From contig JACVTC010000052.1 of the NCBI GenBank assembly GCA_016946835.1, forward strand, positions 832,001 to 896,000: 64,000 nt of DNA, given 5' to 3'. Made by a program: the position numbers and the translations under genes. The stretch is from Neocallimastix lanati (nom. inval.). Taxonomy: Eukaryota > Neocallimastigomycota > Neocallimastigomycetes > Neocallimastigales > Neocallimastigaceae. This document shows positions 45,422 through 57,222 of this stretch, piece after piece; position 1 is the first letter of the stretch; each line of letters starts with the position of its first letter. The notes below the pieces were generated by a model that saw only the letters and a list, made by a program, of their open reading frames with translations, ran no database searches and was not told the DNA's origin.

Positions 45422-46321
45422 TGTAATAATTCTATTAAGAACTAACTCAAAATAGAATTATTAACTACAACTTAACGACTAATTCATTAAGTTGAGAAAA
45501 TAAAATAAAATAGATTTTTTTTTTTACCTTTAGAGTAGAGTTTATTATAAAATTAATTATAATAATAACACAAAAAGTAAGAAAAGAATTGTTTGTATAA
45601 ATTGATTTTAAAAATATGTTTTTGAATAAAATATTTTTATTAATTTATTAAAGTTAAAAATATAAAAATGTTACTATTATAACTATGTTTTTTATAATAA
45701 TAACTCTTGATTTCTCAAAGAGAACTCAAGAGCCTTATTTATATTTTTTTATTAAAATAAGGTTAAATAAGAAAGGGTTTTCTAATCTTAACAAATCTCT
45801 TATCTAGGAAAAGATTAGATAGAAAAACCTAGATAAGTTTTCGATCGATATTCTATCCATATCGATCATCGCATTAATTAAGTAAAACCGATTACTTCTA
45901 AAAAGTAATTGGAAAAAATCTTAATTAACCGATTTTCCAATCTAATGATCGAAAATAAAAGAATAAAATAATAAAAGATATTTCGATCATATAATTTATC
46001 CTTATATTAAAAATATAAAATTAAATAGTTAATAAAATACAGAATACATTATAAAATACAGAATACATTATAAAATACAGAATACATTATAAAATACAGA
46101 ATAAAATACAATACAAAATACATTAGTTACAGTAGAGAATTTAGCATATTGTAAATATATTATTTAAAATTAATTAAATAAATTTTGTTAAATTAATGAA
46201 TATTTAAAATTAAATTAAATAAATTTAATAAATATTATATGTAATTAAATAAAGTTATAGTTATAATAACTTAACTAAGAAAATATAATTATTTGCTAAC
46301 AAATAATTATAGATTCTTACA
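45422..46321 (-). repeat. 5' LTR of element 4
   Basis: 900 bp with three 19-bp units. It contains the TATA-like box and, just before the predicted RNA start, the hairpin CTCTTGA...TCAAGAG (about 45704-45733) that is shared by all LTRs of this superfamily in the window. Confidence 0.9.
45696..45746 (-). promoter_or_regulatory. Predicted promoter and RNA start of element 4
   Basis: ATATAAATAA at 45737-45746 followed by a hairpin and AAGAGTTATTATT starting at 45708. The start is predicted from TATA spacing and from complementarity to the PBS, and has not been measured. Confidence 0.6.
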
Positions 46322-46326
46322 ATTTG

Positions 46327-47004
46327 TGTAATAATCTATTTATAATATACTAACTATAACTAGATTATTAATATTTTTAAATATAAAAATTTATACTTAA
46401 CTTTATATAGAGTTTATTATAAACACTAAATATTGATATAAATAAAAGACTTTATTTCTTTTAATTTATTATATAGCATTATATAATAATAACTCTAATT
46501 TCTTTAATCAAAGAAATTTGAGTTCTTTTATACTTTTTTATTTATAATTATTTTAATAGATGAAATTATTAAATAAATGTAATTATTAAATAAATAAAAT
46601 AGATAAGATAAAGTTAACAAATCAAATAAAGGTATCTAATCTTAACAAATTGATATTCAGGAAAAGATTAGTAGAAAAACCTGAATAACTTCGATTAATA
46701 TTCTAATATATTAATCATCGTATTAATTAATAAAAACCCAATCATAATAATATTGGGGAAAAAATTAATTAACCGATTGCTAAAATCTTATAAATTATCA
46801 ACTAATTGAAATAATAAAATATAAATAATATTTTTAAGTAATTAATACATTACAACAAATTTGTTTACATTATTTTTCAATATATTAATTTGGATAAATT
46901 AATATATTTTTTACATGTTAATAAATATTGAAATATGAATGAAATATAAATTAATTAAATAAGAAGATAGATTATTTTATAAGAAATAAATCTATATTCT
47001 TACA
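46327..47004 (-). mobile_element. Solo LTR, diverged element-4 type
   Basis: 678 bp, TGTAATAATCTATT...ATATTCTTACA, with the ATTTG duplication at 46322-46326 and 47005-47009. Element 4 used the same ATTTG on its other side, so the two insertions share a target. Confidence 0.85.
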
Positions 47005-47468
47005 ATTTGATACAAGATGAAAAGAAAAATAATGATACTTTAAAAATATTATTAAATTATATTAATTATATAAAGTTTGTAAAATATATATTATTATAAA
47101 ATTAATTATATAAAAATGATGACTTATATTAATTATAAATCATATAAAATAATTTTATTATAGTATAAAATTTAATTATTATAATATAAACTTTTATATT
47201 AATGTTAATATAAAATATTATAATTATGATTTAATATAGAGATAATAATTATGAAAAAATATATATAAAAATATTATTATAAAAAAAAATGTTTTTGTTA
47301 ATAAATTATTGATATATGTTAATTAGTAATAGTTGATTTAATATAAGAAAAATGTTTTAATTAGTCGAGATAGTAGTTTAGTTATTAGTTTTAATAAAAT
47401 TAGTTATTTAAGTAATTAATTATAGAATATTATAATTAAATCATAATTATTAATAGTTAATTAATATG

Positions 47469-47600
47469 ATAAAAATAAAATAAAATAAAATAAAATAAAA
47501 TAAAATAAAATAAAATAAAATAAAATAAAATAAAATAAAATAAAATAAAATAAAATAAAATAAAATAAAATAAAATAAAAATAAAATAAAAATAAAATAT
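47469..47600. repeat. (AAAAT)n microsatellite in the left LTR of element 5
   Basis: About 25 units of AAAAT. It accounts for most of the length difference between the two LTRs. Confidence 0.92.
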
Positions 47601-48041
47601 TACAAAACAAATATCATAAAATAAAAATTTTAAATAACTAAATAAAATAATTAATATTATTATTAGAATATATAATTTAATACAATTCCCCAGTGTAGCG
47701 CCCAAAACTATTGTAAATACGAATATTTAAAATATATCGTATCATATTTTTGGTGGAGAATCCTGGCGTTTCTCTAGCATGATAATATGAAAATAATAAA
47801 AATTTGAAAATATTATAATAATAATAATAATATAACAAAAAAAAAAAAAAAAAAAAAAAATAGCGTGTAATAAAATAATAGTTTATTTTAACACGTAAAG
47901 ATAATATTAATAGTTTTTAATGATACGTAATAAAATAATAGTTTAAAATAGTAAATAATAAAATAATAGTTATTTTAAAATGTTATAATAATATATATTA
48001 TTTAAAATAACGCGTAATAGATATAAATATAAACAAAAAAA

Positions 48042-48073
<32 letters not shown>

Positions 48074-48081
48074 TAATCAAA

Positions 48082-48797
48082 ATGAATGTTCAAGGCTTAA
48101 TAAAAGAACTACCATTATTAGTCAATTATGGAAGGGATATTGATGGATGGATTGAGGACTTTGAGGAAGTTATGGAGTTATGGGAGATTTACACATTAAA
48201 GCAACAATACTTTTGGATAATTAAATGTGTAAATCAAGACATAAGTATTGAAATTAAAACATTAAAAGAAAAATATAACAAAAACAATTATCCAACATTA
48301 AAAGAAATACAATATGCCATTGAAAAATATTTAAATATCACTCAAAGTGAAAAATGCTGGACTTTAAAGACCATAAAAGTTCCAAATGATACAAAAATTT
48401 CAATTTTTAATGTAACATATAGAAGACTATTAAAGAATTTAGAGAGTGACTTTAGGAAATTAGTGACAATCGAAGATTATATAAATTCATATTAGAAAGT
48501 AAACCTATTGATAAATTGAAAATAAATAAAATTAAGATGGAAGGAAATAATTTAAATATTTATAATGAAATGATAAATGAAATTAAAATAAATTCTGATA
48601 ATAAAAAAATAATAAAAAAAATACCTACTGTAGAAAATTTCAACCAAAATAATGGTAATCGCAAAAATAATTCAAAAAGAAAATTTAAAATTAAATTTAT
48701 TTATAAAAATACAATTATTAAAAAGTATAATAATAATAGGAAAGATACAATGTGTATTATCAGGAATTACAAATATAAAAGAAAAAGAAAAATATAA
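48082..48797 (+). pseudogene. gag: Decayed gag of element 5
   Basis: ATG 48082 opens 137 codons. YPTLKEIQYAIEKYLNITQS and the NVTYRRLL...LVTIEDYINS stretch align with YPSLKEIVEAIETFY and the FNTRFRSIYL...VSVLDYIDAL stretch of element 3 Gag, so it is the same Gag family. A TAG at 48493-48495 interrupts it. Downstream Lys/Asn-rich sequence (48516-48797) holds a remnant of the zinc-knuckle region (CVLSGITN) in a shifted frame. Whether the N-terminal fragment is made is unknown. Confidence 0.75.
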
Positions 48798-48880
48798 TTT
48801 GATTATAATTCAATTAAATTTTCAAAATTCAAAATTCAAAATTTAAATTATTAAATTTCAGATTTCAAATTTCAAATTTC

Positions 48881-48912
<32 letters not shown>

Positions 48913-48966
48913 GCATAATATTTTTATGTTTATTTACTTTTTTAACAAATATAAAATTTCAATTAT

Positions 48967-49011
<45 letters not shown>

Positions 49012-49722
49012 TTTTTCGCCTGACTTCAAGGGACGAAGTCTTATTTAAAGTGGGGGAATCTTGATACGATACCACTATAAAAATAAGATTTAGGTAGGAA
49101 ATTTAGGTTAGAAATATTGTATAAATATTATTGGTTATAATAATTAAAATAATTTATATATAGTTAATTCAAATAATTATTTTTAAAGGCATGGTTAATT
49201 CTTTTATCATAATTAAAATAGATAAATTATATTATTAATGATTCTATTATTATGATAATAAATTAATTCATCATTATTATTAATAAGTTTTATTTTATAT
49301 TTTAAATATTATTTTGAGAATTATATAGTTTTAGGAGTTATATTATAAATATTGATAATTATATTTTATTTAGGAAATATATTTTAAATATTAATAGTTA
49401 AATATATTTAATAATGAAATTGTATTTTTAAATAAAGTTATTAGGAAATTAATAGTTAAAGAGATATGTTTAATAAAAATATAATATTAAATAATTATTT
49501 TAACAATTATATAAAATTAAGAGAATGTAATAATAAATTATTATGTATGTAAAAATAAAATTATAAAAATAAATAAAGAATAAAATATTATTATAAAACA
49601 TTATTATTATAAATTATTTTCTTATATTTATTAGAATATATTATCGTGTCATAATTCCCTAGAGAAACGACCAAGTAAATAAATAACTAGATATGGAATA
49701 TTTTAAATGTTCTGTATCATAT

Positions 49723-50676
49723 TGTAAGAATCTATAATTATTTGTTAGCAAATAATTATATTTTCTTAGTTAAGTTATTATAACTATAACTTTATTTAAT
49801 TACATATAATATTTATTAAATTTATTTAATTTAATTTTAAATATTCATCAATTTAACAAAATTTATTTAATTAATTTTAAATAATATATTTACAATATGC
49901 TAAATTCTCTACTGTAACTAATGTATTTTGTATTGTATTTTATTCTGTATTTTATAATGTATTCTGTATTTTATAATGTATTCTGTATTTTATAATGTAT
50001 TCTGTATTTTATAATGTATTCTGTATTTTATAATGTATTCTGTATTTTATAATGTATTCTGTATTTTATTAACTATTTAATTTTATATTTTTAATATAAG
50101 GATAAATTATATGATCGAAATATCTTTTATTATTTTATTCTTTTATTTTCGATCATTAGATTGGAAAATCGGTTAATTAAGATTTTTTCCAATTACTTTT
50201 TAGAAGTAATCGGTTTTACTTAATTAATGCGATGATCGAAATGGATAGAATATCGATCGAAAACTAATCTAGGTTTTTCTATCTAATCTTCTCCTAGATA
50301 AGAGATTTGTTAAGATTAGAAAACCCTTTTTTATTTAACCTTATTTTCATAAAAAAATATAAATAAGGCTCTTGAGTTCTCTTTGAGAAATCAAGAGTTA
50401 TTATTATAAAAAATATAGTTATAATAGTAACAATTTTATATTTTTAACTTTAATAAATTAATAAAAATATTTTATTCAAAAACATATTTTTAAAATCAAT
50501 TTATACAAACAATTCTTCTCTTACTTTTTGTGTTATTATTATAATTAATTTTATAATAAACTCTACTTTAAAGGTAAAAAAAATTTATTTTATTTTATTT
50601 TCTCAACTTAATGAATTAGTTGTTAAGTTGTAGTTAATAATTCTATTTTGAGTTAGTTCTTAATAGAATTATTACA
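49723..50676 (+). mobile_element. Solo LTR of the element-4 family
   Basis: TGTAAGAATCTATAATT...GAATTATTACA, the reverse complement of the element-4 LTR type, with several TTCTGTATTTTATAATGTA units. Flanks CATAT and TATAT are an imperfect duplication. Confidence 0.88.
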
Positions 50677-50682
50677 TATATT

Positions 50683-51640
50683 TGTAAGAATCTATAATTA
50701 TTTTTAAATAAAATAATTATATTTTCTTAGTTAAGTTATAATTATAACTTTATTTAATTATATAATATTTATTCATTTAAATATTATTAATAATTTATTA
50801 AACTCAATATTAAATAATCATTAATTTAATACAACAAATTTATTTAATTAATTATTATTTATACATTTATAAATAATTATAGTTTATTTAATTATATATT
50901 TAATTATTAAATTTATTAGTCTTAGTTTATTTATTTAATTAAATTGTAAACAAATATATTATGTATTCTAATATGTACTTAATAATGTATTCTGTATTTT
51001 GTTTATTAATATCATTATTATGTTATTTTCCTTATTTGTAAATTTATGATTTTATGGTCGAAATATCTTTTATTATTTTATTCTTTTATTTTCGATCAAT
51101 TAAATTAGATTAGCTAATCGGTCAATTAGGGTTTTTCCCAATCACTTTTTAAAAGTAATTGGTTTTACCTAATTGATACGATGATCGATATGGATAGAAT
51201 ATCGATCAAAAATCTTATCTAGGTTTTTCTCTCTAATCTTTTCCTAGATAAGAGATTTGTTAAGATTAGAAAACATTTTTTAATTTAACCTTATTTTTCA
51301 AAAAAGTATAAATAAGGCTCTTGAATTCTCTTTGAGAAATCAAGAGTTATTATTATAACAATTATAATATAGTAATAACATTAATAAATATTTTATATTT
51401 CTATTTTAATAAATTAAGTTTTAATAAAACAAATTTAAAAATAAAACAAAATAATCTTTTCTCTTTGACAATTTTGTGTTATTAGTTTATTATAATTAGT
51501 TATAATAAACTCTTTCTTATAGAAGATAAGTATATTTATCTTTTTTTTGTTTTCTCAATTTAATAATAATTATTATTTAGTTATTATTAAGTTGTAGTTA
51601 ATAATTTAATTCTAATTAATTTTATAATTAAATTATTACA
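50683..51640 (+). mobile_element. Solo LTR, element-4-like subfamily c (left arm of an inverted pair)
   Basis: Inverted and very similar to 52198-53159. Contains the GATCGATATGG segment and the shared R hairpin. Confidence 0.87.
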
Positions 51641-51644
51641 ATAT

Positions 51645-52191
51645 TGATGCAGTATTTAAATAAAAAGAGAATATTATCAAGAAATAAAATTAAATATAAT
51701 AAATAATTAGTTAAATTATATATGTATATTATAATAATAAATAGTAATATAAAAATTATTAAATTTATTTAATTAGTTAATAGCCAATAGGATTTAATTT
51801 ATAGTAAATTAGAAATTAGAAATATAAAAGAAAAATTATTATAATTCTTTAAAAGAAAAGGGAGGTTTTTTTATTTGGAAAAAAATAGAGATAAAATTGG
51901 TTAAAATAAATATATTTGGGGAATATATTTATTTATCAAAAATTTTAATAGTAATAAGTTAGTTAGAAATAAATAATTAATAAGATCTTTAATAACATTT
52001 TATTATAAAATTTGTATTACGACATAAATAATTTAAATAAATAAATAAAACGACAAAACTATAATTTTTTTTATATTTTGTTTTAATATTAACGTGTATT
52101 GTAATTATATATTTTTATATTAGAATATATTTTTATTTAATACAATCTTGCTAACCACAAAAACATTGATACTTATAAAAATAACGTATCA
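51645..52191 (+). mobile_element. Solo LTR (TGATGCAG...CGTATCA family)
   Basis: 547 bp, ATAT duplicated at 51641-51644 and 52192-52195. Nearly the same sequence as the nested LTR at 5474-6021, so the family has moved recently at two sites. Confidence 0.92.
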
Positions 52192-52197
52192 ATATTG

Positions 52198-53159
52198 TGT
52201 AATAATTTAATTATAAAATTAATTATAATTAAATTATTAACTACAACTTAATAATAATTAAATAATAATTATTATTAAATTGAGAAAGCAAAAAAGGATA
52301 AATATACTTATCTTTTATAAGAAAGAGTTTATTATAACTAATTATAATAAACTAATAACACAGAATTGTCAAGAGAAAGGATTATTTTATTTTGTTTTAT
52401 TTTTAAATTTGTTTTATTAAAACTTAATTTATTAAAATAGAAATATAAAATATTTATTAATGTTATTACTATATTATAATTGTTATAATAATAACTCTTG
52501 ATTTCTCAAAGAGAATTCAAGAGCCTTATTTATACTTTTTTGAAAAATAAGGTTAAATTAAAAAATGTTTTCTAATCTTAACAAATCTCTTATCTAGGAA
52601 AAGATTAGAGAGAAAAACCTAGATAAGATTTTTGATCGATATTCTATCCATATCGATCATCGTATCAATTAGGTAAAACCAATTACTTTTAAAAAGTGAT
52701 TGGGAAAAACCCTAATTGACCGATTAGCTAATCTAATTTAATTGATCGAAAATAAAAGAATAAAATAATAAAAGATATTTCGACCATAAAATCATAAATT
52801 TACAAATAAGGAAAATAACATAATAATGATATTAATAAACAAAATACAGAATACATTATTAAGTACATATTAGAATACATAATATATTTGTTTACAATTT
52901 AATTAAATAAATAAACTAAGACTAATAAATTTAATAATTAAATATATAATTAAATAAACTATAATTATTTATAAATGTATAAATAATAATTAATTAAATA
53001 AATTTGTTGTATTAAATTAATGATTATTTAATATTGAGTTTAATAAATTATTAATAATATTTAAATGAATAAATATTATATAATTAAATAAAGTTATAAT
53101 TATAACTTTAACTAAGAAAATATAATTATTTTATTTAAAAATAATTATAGATTCTTACA
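52198..53159 (-). mobile_element. Solo LTR, element-4-like subfamily c (right arm of an inverted pair)
   Basis: TGTAATAATTTAATT...GATTCTTACA, the inverted counterpart of 50683-51640. Confidence 0.87.
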
Positions 53160-53162
53160 TTT

Positions 53163-54991
53163 TGGTAAAGAATGACTATAAATTACTTATTTTGTTATGT
53201 TTAGACATAACTTTGTCAAAATTAAGATATAAAATAGTTTTATGATTAATAACGTTACTAGATTAATATGTTGAATTATATATTAATAATCCAACAATAA
53301 TTAATTAATAATAATATAATTAAAATAATATAAGATAAATAGTTAAGTTATTTAAACACTTAATATCTAAGAATATTTTAAATAATAATTTCTTTGAAGG
53401 ATTTATGAAAATATTTATTTATTGAATTATTAGTATATAATTATTGTAAATACAATAACCTTACAAAGAACATAAAAGATAGATTTTTACATCTTTCTTT
53501 TATACTTTGTAAGTTACATAATAATAGTATTTAATTATAAGATATTAATAATATAGTAATATGAATATTAATAAAATATTAAGATAATAACAATATCGAT
53601 ATGTTTAAAATATTTAATATAACTAAATAAATTTAATTTATAATTATATAATTAATTTGAATAATTAAAAATAGTAGTTAATATATATGATGTAAACATA
53701 TATATAAACATAATATAAATAAATACATGTGACGTCATATGTAGATAATTGAAATTATTAATATAAATCTTATTTATTAATATTCTCAGAATTATTAGGC
53801 CTAAGATAATTCTTTAAATATTAAATAAGAATTTATATTAATTATTAATTATTTAAATATATATATTATTTATAATTAAATAAATAATATTTTTTAACTA
53901 TTGAAATGTAAATAACTGAAATTGAGATTTCAATTCAGTTATAATTTCAACAAACTTAATCATAATTAAGTTTATATTCTTTACTAATGGAACTTTCTTA
54001 TATTCTTCCCTGAATTAAATTAAAAATTTTATTATATAATATTATAAATTAATTAAAATTATTATAATATTAATTAAAATCTTTATAAAAATATTTTTTA
54101 TAAAATCATTACTGAATCTTAATTAAATTAATATTAAAATACATATAAACTCTTCAAAAATTTATATTAACAAATTCTTTATTGAATCTATATTAAAATT
54201 ATTTTATATTTTTATTATATTTTTATCAAATTAATTATTATTAACTTTCAATAACACTATAAATTAATATTAATTTTTATTAAACTTAAAATAAATTATC
54301 ATTAAATAATTTATTATCTTTTATAAAATTCAATTAATATTTTTGTAAACTTTTAATTAAAAATTTTATTAAAAACTTTTAATTATTTACTCCAGATATT
54401 ATTTAATTAAAATCTTTATAATATCTTTTTTTTAAATAATAATTTTTTATTCCTTTATGGAATTTATATTAAACTATTAATAATTTTATTTAACATTTAA
54501 TTAAGAATGAATTAATAATTCTTATAATTAAATACTTAAATTCTTTTTCATTTCCAAGATATTAAACTTTAAAAATGAAATCGAATATAAATATCTGAAG
54601 AAAATAACTTCTTCTAAATATATAAATAATATAACACAAAACAATAATAAAAATAATAAAAATAATAATAATAATAATAAAAATAATAATAATAATAAAA
54701 ATAATAATAATAATAATAAAAATAATAATAAAAATAATAAAAATAATAATAATAATAATAAAATAAAAATAGTAATAATATTAGTAATAATATAAGTAAT
54801 AGTATTAATATTAATATTAGGAATAGTAATAATTTAGCTAAAAAAATTTAATTAGTTTAATAAATAATGTAATTACTTTAAAATTTAAATAAATAAATAA
54901 ATTATAAAATTGTTATTGTGTAAATAAATATTTTAAATCTTTATCTTTTGTGTACAAAAAAAAATTTTGTTTTTCCCAATGAACCATAACA
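53163..54991 (+). mobile_element. Solo LTR of the element-2/3 type
   Basis: 1829 bp, TGGTAAAGAATGAC...GAACCATAACA, with ATTT duplicated at 53159-53162 and 54992-54995. Contains an (AAT)n/(AAAAT)n microsatellite at about 54640-54800. No ORF. Long for an LTR; an unrecognised internal insertion is possible. Confidence 0.82.
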
Positions 54992-54996
54992 ATTTT

Positions 54997-55381
54997 TGTA
55001 ATAATTTAATTAAAAAATTATAATTAAATTATTAATCATTAATATTAGCTCTAATATTAATGATTAATAATTATTTTAGAATTTTTATAATAAATAATAA
55101 TTCAAATAAAATAATTAATTAATAAACAAAACCATTTTTAATAAAGCATATTTTATAAATATTTGTGTCTTTTATTCCTTTTGTGTTATTGTTTATTATA
55201 AACTTTCTATAATAAACTCTATCTTATATTTAAGTTAAGTATAATTATTTATTTATATTATTTTATATTTATTTAATTATATTTAATTTTATTTTCTCAA
55301 ATTAATGTTAATTAGTAATAATTAATGTTAATTTGTAGTTAAGAAATTATTTATAATTAATTTTATAAGTAATTTCTTACA
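54997..55381. mobile_element. Recombinant LTR fragment
   Basis: The first about 75 bp match the start of subfamily-b LTRs (TGTAATAATTTAATT). The rest is the Rep-element-type LTR in the opposite orientation, ending AATTTCTTACA. The junction lies in a short inverted segment (TAATATTAATGATTAATAATT), suggesting recombination between two LTRs. Confidence 0.7.
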
Positions 55382-55388
55382 TATTTTT

Positions 55389-56344
55389 TGTAATAATCAT
55401 ACTAAGTTCTATTACTAAATATGATTATTAACTTCAACTTAATGACTAATTCATTAAATTGAGAAATAAAATAAAAATAAAAATTTTACCTAAAAAAGAG
55501 TTTATTATAAAATTAATTATAATAACAACACAAAAACTAAAGGAAGAAATATTTGTATAAAGTTAAAGTTGGTTTTAAAGAATATGTTTTTAAATAAAAT
55601 ATTTTATTAATTTATTAAAGTTTAGAATGTAATATTGTTATTATTATAACTATCTTTTTATAATAATAACTCTTGATTTCTATTTAAGAAATCAAGAGCC
55701 CTTTTTATATTTTTTTATTAATTTAATGTTAAATAAAAAGTTTTTCTAATCTTAAAAATTATCTTATCTAGAAAAAGATTAGAAGAAAAAACTAGATAAG
55801 TTTTGATCGATATTCTATTCATATCGATCATCGTATATATTAAGTAAAACCAAATATATTATTTTATATTTAGATAAAACCTTAATATATCGATTTTCTA
55901 AATTTTAATTTAGATCATCAAATAAAAGGAAAAATAAATAATAACCGGAATGATCTAAATTACTCTATTTTTCTAAATATTATTTTTAAAATCTAATCTA
56001 AGCTTATTAACATAAATCTATCTTTAAAAAATACAGAAACTTATTAATTGTTCTTTTAAATGTACAATGTACAAAATAAATAAAACTAATGTTTACATTA
56101 ACTTAATAATTAAATGAATAACTAAATAAAATTAATAATATTAATAAAAGAATATATAATAGTTATTTAAATAAATTTTTTAATATTATTTTAGTGTATG
56201 AATAATTATATTTTTAATAAATTTGATAATAATATTTCAATGTATGAATTAATTATAATTTAAATAAATTTATAATTATTATCAATAATTATAAAGACTA
56301 AGAAATAGTAATTATTTATTAATAAATAATTATTATTTCTCACA
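55389..56344 (-). mobile_element. Solo LTR, element-4-like subfamily d
   Basis: TGTAATAATCATAC...TATTTCTCACA, flanked by TTTTT on both sides. Diverged in the central region but has the shared R hairpin. Confidence 0.8.
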
Positions 56345-56351
56345 TTTTTGT

Positions 56352-57220
56352 TGTAAGAATTTATAATTATTTGCTAACAAATAATTATATTTTCTTAGTT
56401 AAGTTATTATAACTATAACTTTATTTAATTACATATAATATTTATTAAATTTATTTAATTTAATTTTAAATATTCATTAATTTAACAAAATTTATTTAAT
56501 TAATTTTAAATAATATATTTACAATATGTTAAATTCTCTACTGTAACTAATGTATTCTGTATTGTATTGTATTCTGTATTTTATAATGTATTCTGTATTT
56601 TATAATGTATTCTGTATTTTATTAACTATTTAATTTTATATTTTTAATATAAGGATAAATTATATGATCGAAATATCTTTTATTATTTTATTCTTTTATT
56701 TTCGATCATTAGATTGGAAAATCGGTTAATTAAGATTTTTTCCAATTACTTTTTAGAAGTAATCGGTTTTACTTAATTAATGCGATGATCGATATGGATA
56801 GAATATCGATCGAAAACTTATCTAGGTTTTTCTATCTAATCTTTTCCTAGATAAGAGATTTGTTAAGATTAGAAAACCCTTTCTTATTTAACCTTATTTT
56901 CATAAAAAAATATAAATAAGGCTCTTGAGTTCTCTTTGAGAAATCAAGAGTTATTATTATAAAAACATAGTTATAATAGTAACAATTTTATTTTTAACTT
57001 TAATAAATTAATAAAATATTTTATTCAAAAAACATATTTTAAAATCAAATTTATACAAATAATTCTTCTCTTACTTCTCGTGTTATTATTATAATTAATT
57101 TTATAATAAACTCTAAAGGTAAAAAAATTTATTTTATTTTATTTTCTCAACTTAATGAATTAGTCGTTAAGTTGTAGTCAATAATTCTATTTTGAGTTAG
57201 TTCTTAATAGAATTATTACA
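56352..57220 (+). mobile_element. Solo LTR of the element-4 family
   Basis: 869 bp, TGTAAGAATTTATAATT...GAATTATTACA, close to the inverted element-4 LTR. Confidence 0.87.
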
Positions 57221-57222
57221 TT

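Larger units (their letters stand above)
39126..46321 (-). mobile_element. Element 4: Tf1/sushi-like Ty3 retrotransposon, apparently intact
   Basis: LTRs 39126-40101 and 45422-46321, both reading TGTAATAATTC...ATTCTTACA on the plus strand. Perfect ATTTG duplication at 39121-39125 and 46322-46326. The LTRs differ by 76 bp, exactly four 19-bp tandem units. One uninterrupted 1347-codon Gag-Pol ORF, a self-complementary primer site and a PPT (AACAGAGCAA) next to the 3' LTR. This is the only element here with no visible lesion, so it is the best candidate for a currently active master copy. Confidence 0.93.
47008..49719 (+). mobile_element. Element 5: gag-only non-autonomous LTR element
   Basis: LTRs 47008-47744 (737 bp, expanded by an (AAAAT)n tract) and 49072-49719 (648 bp), TGATAC...GTATCA. 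PBS TGGTGGAGAATCCTGG at 47751. The internal region of 1.3 kb has only a decayed gag. Before the right LTR come a GACTTC...GAAGTC hairpin and AAGTGGGGGAATCT (PPT). Pol is absent, so movement would need proteins from a relative. Confidence 0.82.

Noticed and set aside
48516-48846. Two overlapping Lys-rich ORFs after the element-5 gag fragment
   Set aside because: Decayed gag tail in shifting frames, not separate genes.
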